Shown one piece after another: positions 59,201-63,945 of a DNA stretch of 64,000 nt (positions within the stretch are counted from its first letter, which is position 1; the number at the start of each line of letters is the position of its first letter). Origin of the DNA: Shinisaurus crocodilurus (Eukaryota; Chordata; Lepidosauria; Squamata; Shinisauridae); contig CM037879.1 in assembly GCA_021292165.1 (NCBI GenBank), positions 23,109,817 through 23,173,816 of the forward strand, read 5' to 3'. The translations under genes were made by a program, and so were the position numbers. The notes beneath the pieces were generated by a model. It made no database searches. It was not told the DNA's origin and saw only the letters and a list, made by a program, of their open reading frames with translations.

Positions 59201-62200
59201 CCGGTTCTCGGGGCGCTCGCCAAGCACCCCTGCTGCACGATCCAGTCCGCGGCGCTCGGGCAGATTTCCTGGTCCCCGTTATATCAGTTCCAGGTCCCCG
59301 GCGCTGCGTTTTTCCCCGTAAAAACCAAGGTAAACTACCTTAAAACGGCTGCGAATAGGATGAGAAGTGCTGGGAACCGAGAAGTACCTTTCCCCGGCTC
59401 CTCTCTGGGGAGATGTGCCGAGCCAGGGAAAGGTAACTTCTGCAGGGCTTGGGGGGGGGGGCGGCGAGCGGGGCGAGTTTGCCCCGCTTCCACCCCGCAA
59501 TCGAGTTCCACGCACATCCCTACATGGCGCAGCATATCCTCGAGAGGAAACACAGCGCCATGGGGCTCGTCCCCGGCCCTTACCCCCCCTCACCCCCTGC
59601 AACCTCTTGTTGTGGTGCCTGTGGGTGCCACAACAGATGAGAGCGGGGTGGCGAGGGTTTTTTTGGTGCCTGTTGTGGGGAAAAAATGATCCGCTGCGTT
59701 GTGTTTTGGAGAGGTTCTTCGAGAGAAAACTTTATTAGTGAATTCACGGATGGCATCTGAGCACAGTCAGGAATGCCAACAAGAATGAAAGGGAGACACT
59801 TCCATTTATACTGAATAGCATCACGTAGAGGTCAGGTGACAATTGAGTCAGTACAAGAAACTGAGAGACACTTCAAAAGGAGACACTTAGACAAGAACAA
59901 AAGATCAGGTATTGCCCATCTTCCAGCCATCATGGTAATCCATACAGTCTTTTGCAAGCTGCCTGAGACATGCTGGGAGTTGTAGGCCAAAAACATCTGG
60001 GGACCCAAGGTTGGAGAACACTGCTTTACGTTGATCACATTCCAGTATCTTTTTTTTTCCACCCTTGTAAGAATTAGGTTGCCTTTAGAATGGAACCCAT
60101 GTTGAAGAACTTACATGTTCACTTTTCTGCACAGGCACTTGGATACGTCTCACCAGAAACTACAGCCTTCCACGGGAATGAGAGATGGTAATAGTCTGCT
60201 CTCCTGCTATCTTTGTAATACTCCGTCAGCCCTGCAGTATAGCAAGTGGGGCATCGATCTGTACTCAAGGATGACTAACTTGGCGTAATCTCAGGGGCTA
60301 TTTTTACCCTCCAGACGGTGGTCTAGAGGCCAGCAATGTCCAGGCTCCTTAATAAAGTTGTCACCGTCTACCATAGGAGCATCACAATTGTGGACCACTG
60401 CATAATACAGGAAGCTAACATGGTGATGGCTAAAATGTTGGGCTAGGTATGGGCAGACCCGGGTTCAAATCCCCACCCACCTGTGAAGTTCACTAACGTT
60501 TACACCAGTCACGTGAGCCATTTTCACATGACGTAGAGGTAGGGAGGATTGGGCCCTTCTGTTGGAATAGCCATGGCAGGAGATCACACTAATAGAAAGT
60601 TTCACCCAAGGGTTAATCTGCTCTTGGAGAGTGAGAGATGCAATCGGTGCAGAGCTCCTAAGGCCCCCCTGGATACGCGCAGAGAACATGCTGCTAGCAA
60701 GGCAGAGCCAAAGGAGTGTTTGCTATTTTAACTGGGGCCGCTGCTTGTACAGAAGAAAAAGTTCAGTTCTGGTGTCAGTGTTGGTGTGTGCCTTTTTGAA
60801 ACCAAGTCAAGTTTGTTTTGCCAAGCCTTCTAAGGCTTTATAGGTCAAAATTAGCAGCTTGAATCAGGGCTCGCTGATGATAAAGATAATAATAAAAAAA
60901 AAATACACAGAGATCTCTGAAATCCAAAAGACAGGTGTATTGTTAAACGCTTGGAATCTCTGGGCAGCATCCAACCTTGCACAAATGGGCTTCCGCTCAT
61001 GCACTGGGTCTCCCTTTCCTCCCCCCTGCACCCCCTCTGGAGCAGATTCTGGGTCTGTGCAGGGGGCTGCAGAGGGGAGGGGCAATCCTGTTCCGCCAGC
61101 ATCGTCTGTTCTGTTGGCAGACGGACACCGCTGGAGATCACCTTCTCTTTCTTTTCCCTTGACAACATGATGGTTCAAGAAGCCAGATCAAATAGCTTCA
61201 GGGGCTGCATCAAGCCCGTGAGCTACCGCACTTAGTTATTTGGGATCTACGTAAAACCTCAGTTAATGCCGTCCTTTCAATCTTTAGTTGGGATTCAAGC
61301 CTTTTTATCTTTCCATGGGATATCTGTTGCCTGTTCTGAAGTAACTCAGGGCACAGTCTAAATGTCTTACAGCGTAAATGCCTCATCCGCTTTGTGGACT
61401 GCAGTAACGGAAGTGGGATGCAAATCTAAAGCTAAAGAAAAGTATTTATTTGAAGTATTCGTATGCTGCTCCTCAGCCAAAAAAGCTCCCAGAGCAGCTT
61501 ACAAACAATCAGTTAATCAAGACAGTCTCAGTCCATATGCTTACAATCTAAAAAAAGACATGACATGCAAGGAAAAAGAGGTGGGTAGGGAAGAGGAAAA
61601 GACAAAGAAGTCTTTCAGGAGGGCTGGTGGAATGGCCCTGCTTCCCCTATCATCTCTGTCACAGCCTGCAGTAACAGGCTACTACCATCTTGATGCTACT
61701 TGTTCAAATGTTACTGTTGTGCCACTTCTGCAACAACAGTGGAGCAGATGCGTGTCACAAATCCCACCAACCTAAAGCATGTATTCTCCGGTCCATATTC
61801 TTATGTTCTTTTTCTTATGATTTTAAGCATCAGGTGGTAGAAATGCCTCTGTCGTCTTTGAGAGTCGTCAGGCTACTCCAAACACATCAAGCCTGATTCA
61901 AGCAACTCCATCTAAAGTACAGCCTTCTCCTACTGTCCACACAAAAGAGGCCTTGGGTGAGTACAAGCTCCTTTAAAACAAACAAAATAAGAAAGAAATA
62001 AAGAAAAAACCCTGGGTGCATTTGGGACCCGTTTTATTCCTCTTTTTTATAGAATCTTAAGCACATGGAGAATTTGTGAGGTAAGCCAACCTTGCATTTA
62101 GGTAGGTGAGTGAATAACTGCCTTATAACACACGTACAGGGTTATGGAGGAAAGGCTGGTAATTTTGGAGGGGATGGCAGATAAGATTAGAAAATGTGAA

Positions 62201-63625
62201 TTTCTCCATCAGTAAAGCAACAGGTTTGGCTGTCTGTGTTCCTTCCTGGTAGATCTTGCCAGGAAACCTAAGTAAAGTTAGTTACAAAAAGCCTAGGCCA
62301 CCGTGATCAAAATAATTCCAATAATTCTTTAAACTTTACACATTTCTATTCATTACAAATGAACATTGAATACAATGTATATAATTCAATTATTTCAATT
62401 TTACAATTTTTTCTCAAAACAATTATTTCAATTTTTTCAAAAGTCCTGGCTATCCAGAATAAAGTCCTTCCTATAACCAGCGTTGTTTTTTCTTATTTCT
62501 TTTTTCTTCTTACCAAATGGTAAACAGACCACCAGGTTATATGTAGTCGTTGTCACCTTGAGGTTATAGTCCTACAGGAAACCGGTTTGTATTCCCGTTT
62601 CGTTGTCTTCCTCAGGGATACTTCCTCAATGTTACTTTAAACAAAAATAATTTCTCCAATGTCCTGGACTGCTTACAGTTTCATATTTTGTTCTAAACAT
62701 ATGTTTAGAACAAATGTTCTAAACGTTTAGAACAAAATATGAAACTATGAAAATATGTTCATATTTCTGTTCTCCTGCTCAACATTTAGTTCAGCCTCCT
62801 GCTACAACCTGGTGCCCTCTAGATGTGTTGAACTACAACTCCCAGGATCCCCTAGCATGCTTCGCTAGCTTCCTGGTGTGTGCCGGGAGTTGTAGTCCAA
62901 CACATCTGGAGTGCACCAGGTTGGAGAAGGCTTGATCAAGTTTGACTTTTGCTAACCAGAGTCAGCTTCCGGAGTGGACAGATTGTTTGACCTGGTTCAC
63001 ACATAATGACAACCCATCGGTTTAAAACCGATGGGTTTTCGTACACGAGTGGGTGTGCTGCCTGCAGCATGCCTGCCTCTGCCACTTTAGTGCACAAACC
63101 ACGATTGGCTCCTTCATAGGTTGTGCTGCGTGGTGTATGAACCTGGACCGCTGGGTTGTTTAGGAGCTAAACAACCAGCAGTTAACCCCTGGTTTGGTGT
63201 TGGGTTGACTGCTGGGTTTAGCCTCTAAACAACCCAGTGGTCTGGGTTCACACATTGTGCAGCACAACCTACAAGAGCGTAGGTTGTGGGTTGTGCTCTA
63301 AAGTGTAAGAGGTGTATGTGCCTGTGCACGAAAACTTACTGGTTTTTAAACCGATGGGTTGTCGTTGCGTGTGTGAACACTCTGTTCACTGGCTGGGGCA
63401 TGCTGGGAGTTGTAGGCCTTTTTTTCTGTCGAAACATGCATAGAATTGCGCCTTAAATGTCCTTGGATCGGCTCTTTTAACCGGACCTGTTCTTAAATTT
63501 CTTTTTTCTTGCCTCGCTAGGTTTTATCATGGATGTATTCCAAGCACCTTCCTTAAAAGATACTACCATGATTTCGGAAGAAGAAGAAGAAGAAGATGAG
63601 CTTGAGGCCTTCTGTCGAAATAAAG
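35205..63625 (+). CDS. BUB1: BUB1 mitotic checkpoint serine/threonine kinase, 5' part (13 exons, incomplete)
   Basis: BUB1 is recruited to unattached kinetochores through KNL1 and BUB3. It phosphorylates histone H2A and scaffolds BUBR1/MAD1 so that anaphase waits. Thirteen coding exons join in frame to about 510 codons: TPR domain (residues about 1-150, exons 1-5), GLEBS BUB3-binding motif (residues about 240-255, exon 8), a fast-evolving linker (exons 9-11), and the conserved block ATPSKVQPSPTVHTKEALG plus FIMDVFQAP (exons 12-13). From memory this block is nearly identical to mammalian BUB1 and differs from BUBR1. Introns range from 86 bp to 5.1 kb. The C-terminal half with the kinase domain is outside the window. 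Exon 10 has a frame problem (see its entry). Confidence 0.97.
36350..36565. repeat. Foldback repeat in BUB1 intron 1
   Basis: 'aactctggtttgtctgt' (36374) faces 'acagacaaaccagag' (36431), and 'aacaacctacagttcatt' faces 'gggttgtt' words. It is the same class as 1-423. It abuts the GC-rich MITE that starts at 36584. Confidence 0.55.
36584..37048. mobile_element. GC-rich 465-bp MITE in BUB1 intron 1
   Basis: The terminal inverted repeats are GGGCCGGTTCATACGAC and GTCGTGTGAACCGGCCC (one mismatch in 17). Both flanks are ATA (36581-36583 and 37049-37051), a 3-bp target-site duplication compatible with PIF/Harbinger-like insertion. The interior is strongly GC-rich with CpG. It accounts for the many long overlapping open frames at 36546-37204, none of which is a gene. 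A diverged relative is at 48483-48783. Confidence 0.8.
37507..37566 (+). CDS. BUB1: BUB1 exon 2
   Basis: It encodes the end of Q8 then MFEAHIQNYSGADPLDPWY and two bases of R28. The acceptor is 'tgcttcatag' and the donor GTTGGT is weak but usable. It matches the first TPR helix region of vertebrate BUB1 (human MLEAHMQSY). Intron 2 is only 86 bp. Confidence 0.93.
37653..37797 (+). CDS. BUB1: BUB1 exon 3 (TPR domain)
   Basis: It completes R28 and encodes residues 29-76, including YFQWVEQ, LLERLVKTFLNDKRY and RFINCCVKF. Each aligns without gaps to the mammalian TPR sequence. The acceptor is 'cttgtatttag', the donor is GTACGT, and it ends in phase 0. Confidence 0.95.
38166..38705 (-). mobile_element. 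L1-like LINE 3' fragment (intron 3)
   Basis: On the - strand the frame 38704-38501 reads FWREVFTEISEIIGINL and LLTAARLMIARKWK, similar to the fragment at 49089-49694 (FWTIVFKEISKIVGTEI, LLQAAKLLIARGWK). It is followed by an A-rich 3' region ending in TTTATTTAAAAAA-type sequence at 38166. 5'-truncated. Confidence 0.75.
38810..38960 (-). mobile_element. 5S rRNA-derived SINE with CR1-like tail, copy 2
   Basis: It is nearly identical to 14970-15122: on the - strand 'ggaaagctaagcagggtcag', 'gcctggttattacttgg', then a CR1-type end 'ccttccaactctatgat'. Confidence 0.85.
38998..39245 (-). mobile_element. tRNA-derived SINE, reverse
   Basis: The head complement is 'tgggaccttctgcatacaa' with 'ggggctgaacctgggacc' (B box), and the tail complement is 'ataggaagctgcctgctat'. 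It is the same family as 6779 and 12599, more diverged. Confidence 0.7.
39573..39750 (-). mobile_element. CR1-like LINE fragment
   Basis: 'agtcctgctggatcagacc', 'tctagtccagcatgaacag' and 'ttagcctccatgaatttgtc' correspond to the 3' part of the CR1 family also seen at 42228-42780 and 54358-54550. Confidence 0.7.
39755..40099 (-). mobile_element. L2-like LINE 3' fragment
   Basis: 'ttatatactgccctttatc' and 'ttcagggcggtgtacaaaa' are followed by an A-rich UTR and a degraded ORF2 C-terminus complement ('gtagtggagagagaattcc'). It is the same layout as 671-960. Confidence 0.65.
40129..42227 (+). mobile_element. Non-LTR retrotransposon insertion with 17-bp TSD
   Basis: The 2.1-kb insertion starts 'gcttccggtgaaggaatgg' and ends with 'aataaactttaaaaatc' and an A-rich tail. 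It is flanked by identical 17-mers AAGAAGAGCCCTGCTGG (40112-40128 and 42228-42244). One open frame (40706-41086) has an N-terminal KIEDKLDVLGEKWD stretch that could be an ORF1 remnant. There is no endonuclease or reverse transcriptase, so it is an internally deleted or non-autonomous LINE, probably L1-like. The CR1 it entered is in the opposite orientation. Confidence 0.8.
40706..41086 (+). pseudogene. Possible LINE ORF1 remnant, 126 codons
   Basis: MNTIKIYNALMRFAKKIEDK starts a charged helical segment that could form a short coiled coil, followed by an acidic region. It lies about 580 bp from the 5' end of the inserted LINE, where ORF1 would be. No RRM or zinc-knuckle motif is visible, so the identity is inferred from position only. 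Confidence 0.45.
42889..43085 (+). CDS. BUB1: BUB1 exon 4 (TPR domain)
   Basis: It encodes residues 77-141 plus two bases, including QFFDYLYSQGIG, LYVAWAQQLG and GIRNGAQPVENLQQQN. This is the concave TPR surface that contacts the KNL1 KI motif in the human complex. The acceptor is 'cctccctag' and the donor is GTATGT. It is the longest TPR exon and the strongest single match to BUB1. Confidence 0.96.
43405..43600 (-). mobile_element. LINE 3' end fragment (intron 4)
   Basis: 'tatttttataccgctcctc', 'agccaaaaaggctcccag' and 'cttacaatctaaaaagaca' recur at 61440-61640 in the same orientation, so this is a dispersed element, probably an L2-like 3' end. Confidence 0.6.
44093..44340 (-). mobile_element. 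Tc1/mariner-type (Tigger-like) MITE, copy 2
   Basis: It is the reverse complement of 29849-30098, with TA on both sides, ends CAGTCATGCCTTGG and CCAAGGTATTACTG, and 248 bp. An AAAT microsatellite expansion occurs inside (44255-44272). Confidence 0.87.
44467..44594. mobile_element. hAT-type palindromic MITE, copy 4
   Basis: It is a complete palindrome from CAGTGTTCTCCAACC to GGTTGGAGAACACTG, centred at 'cccagccatggctggg'. The perfect 8-bp duplication CCCTAACT flanks it (44459-44466 and 44595-44602). It is the best-preserved copy, and therefore probably the youngest. Confidence 0.95.
45033..45727. mobile_element. Inverted-repeat DNA element of about 700 bp (intron 4)
   Basis: The left end 'ggcctggttcaggcataat' and 'aacaaaccatgttttgtta' faces the right end 'caaactgtggtttgttatg' and 'tctgaactaggcc'. 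The GATG/GAATGA microsatellite at 45226-45263 lies inside. No transposase. Confidence 0.6.
46205..46307. mobile_element. hAT-type palindromic MITE, copy 5
   Basis: It runs from CAGTGTTCTCCAACC to GGTTGGAGAACCCTG, with a shortened centre 'ctcccagcatgggag'. The flanks CATTACAT and CATTAGAT differ at one base. Confidence 0.9.
47050..47178. mobile_element. Foldback MITE (AATCCTATGCATGTTTAGA family) with poly-C tract
   Basis: The arms 'aaatcctatgcatgtttag' and 'ctaaacatgcataggattg' flank 'cctacaatttccagcatgc'. A pure C run of about 20 bases (about 47134-47153) replaces part of the right arm. Confidence 0.75.
47754..47797 (+). CDS. BUB1: BUB1 exon 5
   Basis: It is a 44-nt exon completing R142 and encoding LLQSCLPQNQISKQ plus one base. 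The acceptor is 'cttcaaccttag' and the donor is GTGGGT. It closes the TPR domain. The phase fits both neighbours exactly, which supports such a short exon. Confidence 0.85.
48265..48412. mobile_element. Foldback MITE (AATCCTATG family)
   Basis: 'ggtgcaaacctatgcaagt' faces 'cttgcataggattgcacg'. The core 'ccatgccccagccagctatg' faces 'ctggctggggcatgctggg'. Confidence 0.75.
48483..48783. mobile_element. GC-rich MITE related to 36584-37048
   Basis: The left end 'ggggctgttcgcatgaca' and right end 'gtgtgtcgtctgaaccc' are diverged versions of the 36584-37048 termini. Inner inverted words are 'gagggttaaacgaccctcg' and 'gagggttgtttaaccctcg'. Confidence 0.55.
48866..49910 (-). mobile_element. L1-like LINE ORF2 C-terminus and 3' end (intron 5)
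   Basis: On the - strand two frames (50058-49678 and 49694-49089) carry ORF2 C-terminal text. LCWRACGEIGSHKHMWWSC is the Cys/His box typical of L1 ORF2, followed by FWTIVFKEISKIVG, LLQAAKLLIARGW and WWPFIQFSY. A frame break near 49690 separates them. The 3' end is at about 48870 with A-rich sequence. It is 5'-truncated and inactive. Confidence 0.85.
50720..50865. mobile_element. hAT-like foldback MITE (intron 5, 80 bp before exon 6)
   Basis: 'cagcctgtctcaacctggt' with 'cctcctgatgttttagact' faces 'gtggtccaaaatcttggga' with 'cacctggttggggaagactg'. It is a diverged member of the 2972/62800 type. Confidence 0.65.
50945..51027 (+). CDS. BUB1: BUB1 exon 6
   Basis: It encodes VGVLQPLNPQLFSQMASKDD and PSCVFPNQ (residues 157-184). 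The human counterpart has VQVLNQM and CISKNQ at matching places. The acceptor is 'tctttttctgcag', the donor is GTATTT, and it ends in phase 0. Confidence 0.88.
51605..52075. mobile_element. Inverted-repeat DNA element (intron 6)
   Basis: 'accactaaactatggttta' (51640) faces 'taaaccatagtttagtg' (52043), with repeated 'aaccacagttt' words between. It is non-coding. Ends are approximate. Confidence 0.6.
52447..53588. mobile_element. hAT-like element with pyrimidine-rich minisatellite (intron 6)
   Basis: The left end is CAGAGGTCCCCAATGTGGC and the right end is AAGGTTGGGGACCCCTG. The flanks CTTTACTG and CTTTATTT share 6 of 8 bases. About 52690-53095 consists of irregular repeats built on 'agccttgctctttctctcc', strongly C/T-biased on this strand. 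A GT microsatellite follows (53251-53272). The open frames here (for example 52858-53136) come from the repeat. Confidence 0.75.
53590..53835 (-). mobile_element. SINE (GGCGGGGTATAAATA family), full length
   Basis: The tail 'tttatttatttatta' and 'tataccccgcct' leads to the head 'accactacgccacgctggc' at the right, whose complement is a tRNA-like 5' end with A box; 'agaacccggatctcc' is the B-box complement. It is the most complete copy of the family, inserted directly next to the hAT element end, 100 bp before exon 7. Confidence 0.9.
53937..53989 (+). CDS. BUB1: BUB1 exon 7
   Basis: It is a 53-nt exon encoding KPTNSEAQPIACREQEN plus two bases of M202. The acceptor is 'ctctttttctag' and the donor is GTAAGT (perfect). 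It is poorly conserved in sequence, but phases are compatible with exons 6 and 8. The hAT element and SINE at 52447-53835 lie only about 100 bp upstream in intron 6. Confidence 0.83.
54060..54290 (+). mobile_element. L2/CR1-like LINE ORF2 C-terminal remnant (intron 7)
   Basis: Frames read YVKGHLCPYVPTRPLNLGKK and AFSVVAPILWKERSKEI, the usual C-terminal end of ORF2 in this LINE group. Broken by stops. Confidence 0.65.
54358..54550 (-). mobile_element. CR1-like LINE 3' fragment (intron 7)
   Basis: 'taagaacataagaagagccc', 'tgctggatcagaccacggg' and 'cccacaagcaggacatgagg' match the 42228-42400 copy closely. Confidence 0.8.
54775..55025 (-). mobile_element. SINE (GGCGGGGTATAAATA family)
   Basis: It has the same block order as 53590-53835, ending 'accactacgccacactggc'. 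It ends about 140 bp upstream of exon 8. Confidence 0.85.
55166..55362 (+). CDS. BUB1: BUB1 exon 8 (GLEBS motif)
   Basis: It encodes residues 202-267. It contains YVTVISKSEV (human RVITISKSE) and the GLEBS-type BUB3-binding segment ELCFEEVRAKAY (about 243-254), followed by a basic stretch. The paired glutamates contact the BUB3 propeller and are essential for kinetochore targeting in characterised orthologues. The acceptor is 'ttccttcgcag' and the donor is GTAATT. Confidence 0.95.
56214..56320. mobile_element. hAT-type palindromic MITE, copy 6
   Basis: It runs from CAGTGTTCTCCAGCC to GGTTGGAGAACACTG, with a centre 'aactcccaggcatgctggga'. The flanks GTCTAGAC and GTCTAGAA differ at one base. 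Confidence 0.9.
56649..56797 (+). CDS. BUB1: BUB1 exon 9 (coiled-coil-like linker)
   Basis: It encodes residues 268-317. It begins EDEDKAFMKKKENELLELQE (human NEDRHYMKRKE...) and has a heptad-like LLELQELQQKLNQL, then a serine-rich tail. The acceptor 'gatgcattcag' has a weak polypyrimidine tract, but the alternative AG two bases on would give an immediate stop. The donor is GTACGT and it ends in phase 0. Confidence 0.9.
56985..57055 (-). mobile_element. tRNA-derived SINE fragment
   Basis: The complement of the head is 'gagaccttctccatgcaac' and 'gactgagcaatggctcct'. It is the same family as 12599-12775. Confidence 0.6.
57290..57400. mobile_element. Foldback MITE (intron 9)
   Basis: 'cagccttccccagcctggtg' and 'cttcaactcccaccagcac' face 'cctgggagttgtagtctaaa' and 'acatctggagggcc'. 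Confidence 0.6.
57467..57705 (-). mobile_element. SINE (GGCGGGGTATAAATA family)
   Basis: The tail complement 'tataccccgcctttt' is at the left and the head complement 'accactgccccacactggc' at the right. A second short LINE-like tail follows ('ccccaaggcgatttgggtg', 57724). Confidence 0.85.
58284..58576 (+). CDS. BUB1: BUB1 exon 10 (5' boundary uncertain; probable frameshift)
   Basis: The in-frame part encodes SSAEGASALQPAGMQQRS onward to HHGEQ, with donor GTAAGT. An acceptor at 58283 (CAG) keeps the frame but has a poor pyrimidine tract. A much better acceptor, 'gttctttcctcttcac...aag', lies at 58174. The 109 nt between read GGPRV...CAAPSPAEYPQNSLNLG in the frame set by exon 9, resembling human BUB1 after exon 9 (GPSV...APCLPVTYQQTPVN). 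They then hit TGA at 58274. The frames differ by one base, so there is one extra base between 58175 and 58274, perhaps in the GGGG run at 58267-58270. Confidence 0.8.
58640..59660. repeat. Intron 10 composite: foldback, partial SINE, GC-rich island
   Basis: 58640-58750 has 'cataacactaagccatggt' and 'aaaccatggtttgttaacc'. A partial SINE (58757-58845) interrupts it. From 58875 to about 59660 the sequence becomes GC-rich with CpG, including inverted words 'gacagctggcgaaaagtgc' and 'cactttttgccagctgtc' (59069-59124). The many long open frames on both strands here show no domain. It is probably an expanded MITE with GC-rich cargo, similar in style to 36584-37048. Confidence 0.5.
59965..60022. mobile_element. 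Half copy of the hAT palindromic MITE
   Basis: Only the right arm is present: 'gacatgctgggagttgtagg', 'ccaaaaacatctggggac' and 'ccaaggttggagaacactg'. The left arm is lost. It lies 110 bp upstream of exon 11. Confidence 0.8.
60135..60187 (+). CDS. BUB1: BUB1 exon 11
   Basis: It is a 53-nt exon encoding HLDTSHQKLQPSTGMRD plus one base. It parallels the human segment STHEFKPQSGAEIKEG. The acceptor is 'cttttctgcacag' and the donor is GTAATA. The phases match exon 10's end and exon 12's start. Confidence 0.85.
61440..61640 (-). mobile_element. LINE 3' end fragment (intron 11)
   Basis: 'gctgctcctcagccaaaaa', 'agctcccagagcagcttac' and 'tgcttacaatctaaaaaaag' match the 43405-43600 fragment. Confidence 0.6.
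61828..61956 (+). CDS. BUB1: BUB1 exon 12
   Basis: It encodes ASGGRNASVVFESRQ followed by ATPNTSSLIQ and ATPSKVQPSPTVHTKEALG. This last block matches mammalian BUB1 essentially residue for residue, making it the clearest identifier of the gene. The acceptor is 'tatgattttaag' (AAG type) and the donor is GTGAGT. Confidence 0.95.
62480..62640 (-). repeat. Unidentified element with hammerhead-like core words
   Basis: On the - strand the sequence reads CCCTGAGGAAGACAACGAAA-CGGG (62617-62594). CTGAGGA fits the hammerhead CUGANGA box and GAAA fits the second conserved box, but stem II between them would be at most a few base pairs. Downstream is AAACCGGTTT, a possible closing stem. It is suggestive only; it may be part of a Penelope-like or other retroelement end. 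Confidence 0.25.
62677..62745. repeat. Long perfect inverted repeat (intron 12)
   Basis: The arm 'agtttcatattttgttcta' + 'aac' (62677-62698) is exactly complementary to 'gtttagaacaaaatatgaaact' (62724-62745). The 25-nt spacer contains 'atgtttagaac...gttctaaac', itself inverted. AT-rich palindromes of this size can extrude as cruciforms. Confidence 0.9.
62800..62935. mobile_element. Foldback MITE (intron 12)
   Basis: 'acaacctggtgccctctag' and 'tgttgaactacaactccca' face 'gggagttgtagtccaacac' and 'tgcaccaggttggagaagg'. No clean target-site duplication. Confidence 0.7.
62990..63378. mobile_element. Foldback element with double palindrome (intron 12)
   Basis: Outer arms are 'ggttcacacataatgacaac' (62995) and 'gttgcgtgtgtgaac' (63363). 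Next come 'ccatcggtttaaaaccgatgg' (itself a palindrome, 63017-63037) and 'aaaccgatgggttgtcg' on the right. Inner arms are 'gggttgtttaggagctaaac' and 'gtttagcctctaaacaaccc'. A half-copy of the AATCCTATG MITE follows at 63390-63460. Confidence 0.65.
63521..63625 (+). CDS. BUB1: BUB1 exon 13
   Basis: It encodes FIMDVFQAPSLKDTTMI, then a run of glutamates from six GAA codons (63576-63593), then DELEAFCRNK. The human counterpart is FIMNMFQAPTLPD. The acceptor is 'cttgcctcgctag' and the donor is GTAGGT. The pure GAA run may vary in length between individuals. Confidence 0.95.
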
Positions 63626-63764
63626 GTAGGTATGGCTAGCTACACACAGCAAGAAGGTGAACCCTTGTATGGTGTGTAAGTGGTTTTATTGATAGGCTTC
63701 TAATGCCAAGAGTTGGAAGGGTGAATGAGTGCCCTTTTGTCCAGAGATGCTGTTGGCAGCATCT

Positions 63765-63945
63765 TGATTACGCTGGCTCCGCTTGTCTGAGCGTGGAAAG
63801 CTAAGCAAGGTCAGGCCTGGTTATCACTTGGATGGGAGACCCCTCCTCTAGTTTCCTGCCTTGAGCAGGCGGTTGGACTCGATGGCCTTGTAGCAGACCC
63901 CTTCCAACTCTGATCTATGAAATCTATCTATGAAATCTAGAGAAG
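63765..63945 (+). mobile_element. 5S rRNA-derived SINE with CR1-like tail, copy 3 (intron 13)
   Basis: 'gtggaaagctaagcaaggtc', 'aggcctggttatcacttgg' and 'atgggagacc' match the 5S internal control region (A box to C box). They are followed by 'ggttggactcgatggccttg' and 'cccttccaactctgatctat'. It is the only copy in + orientation. Confidence 0.88.

Noticed and set aside
59279..59738. Several 100-123 codon frames in intron 10
   Set aside because: GC-rich island without domains; frames overlap on both strands, and they sit between confirmed BUB1 exons.
63781..63842. Possible 5S rRNA gene
   Set aside because: Only the internal control region is present, fused to a CR1-like tail, and the same chimera occurs three times.
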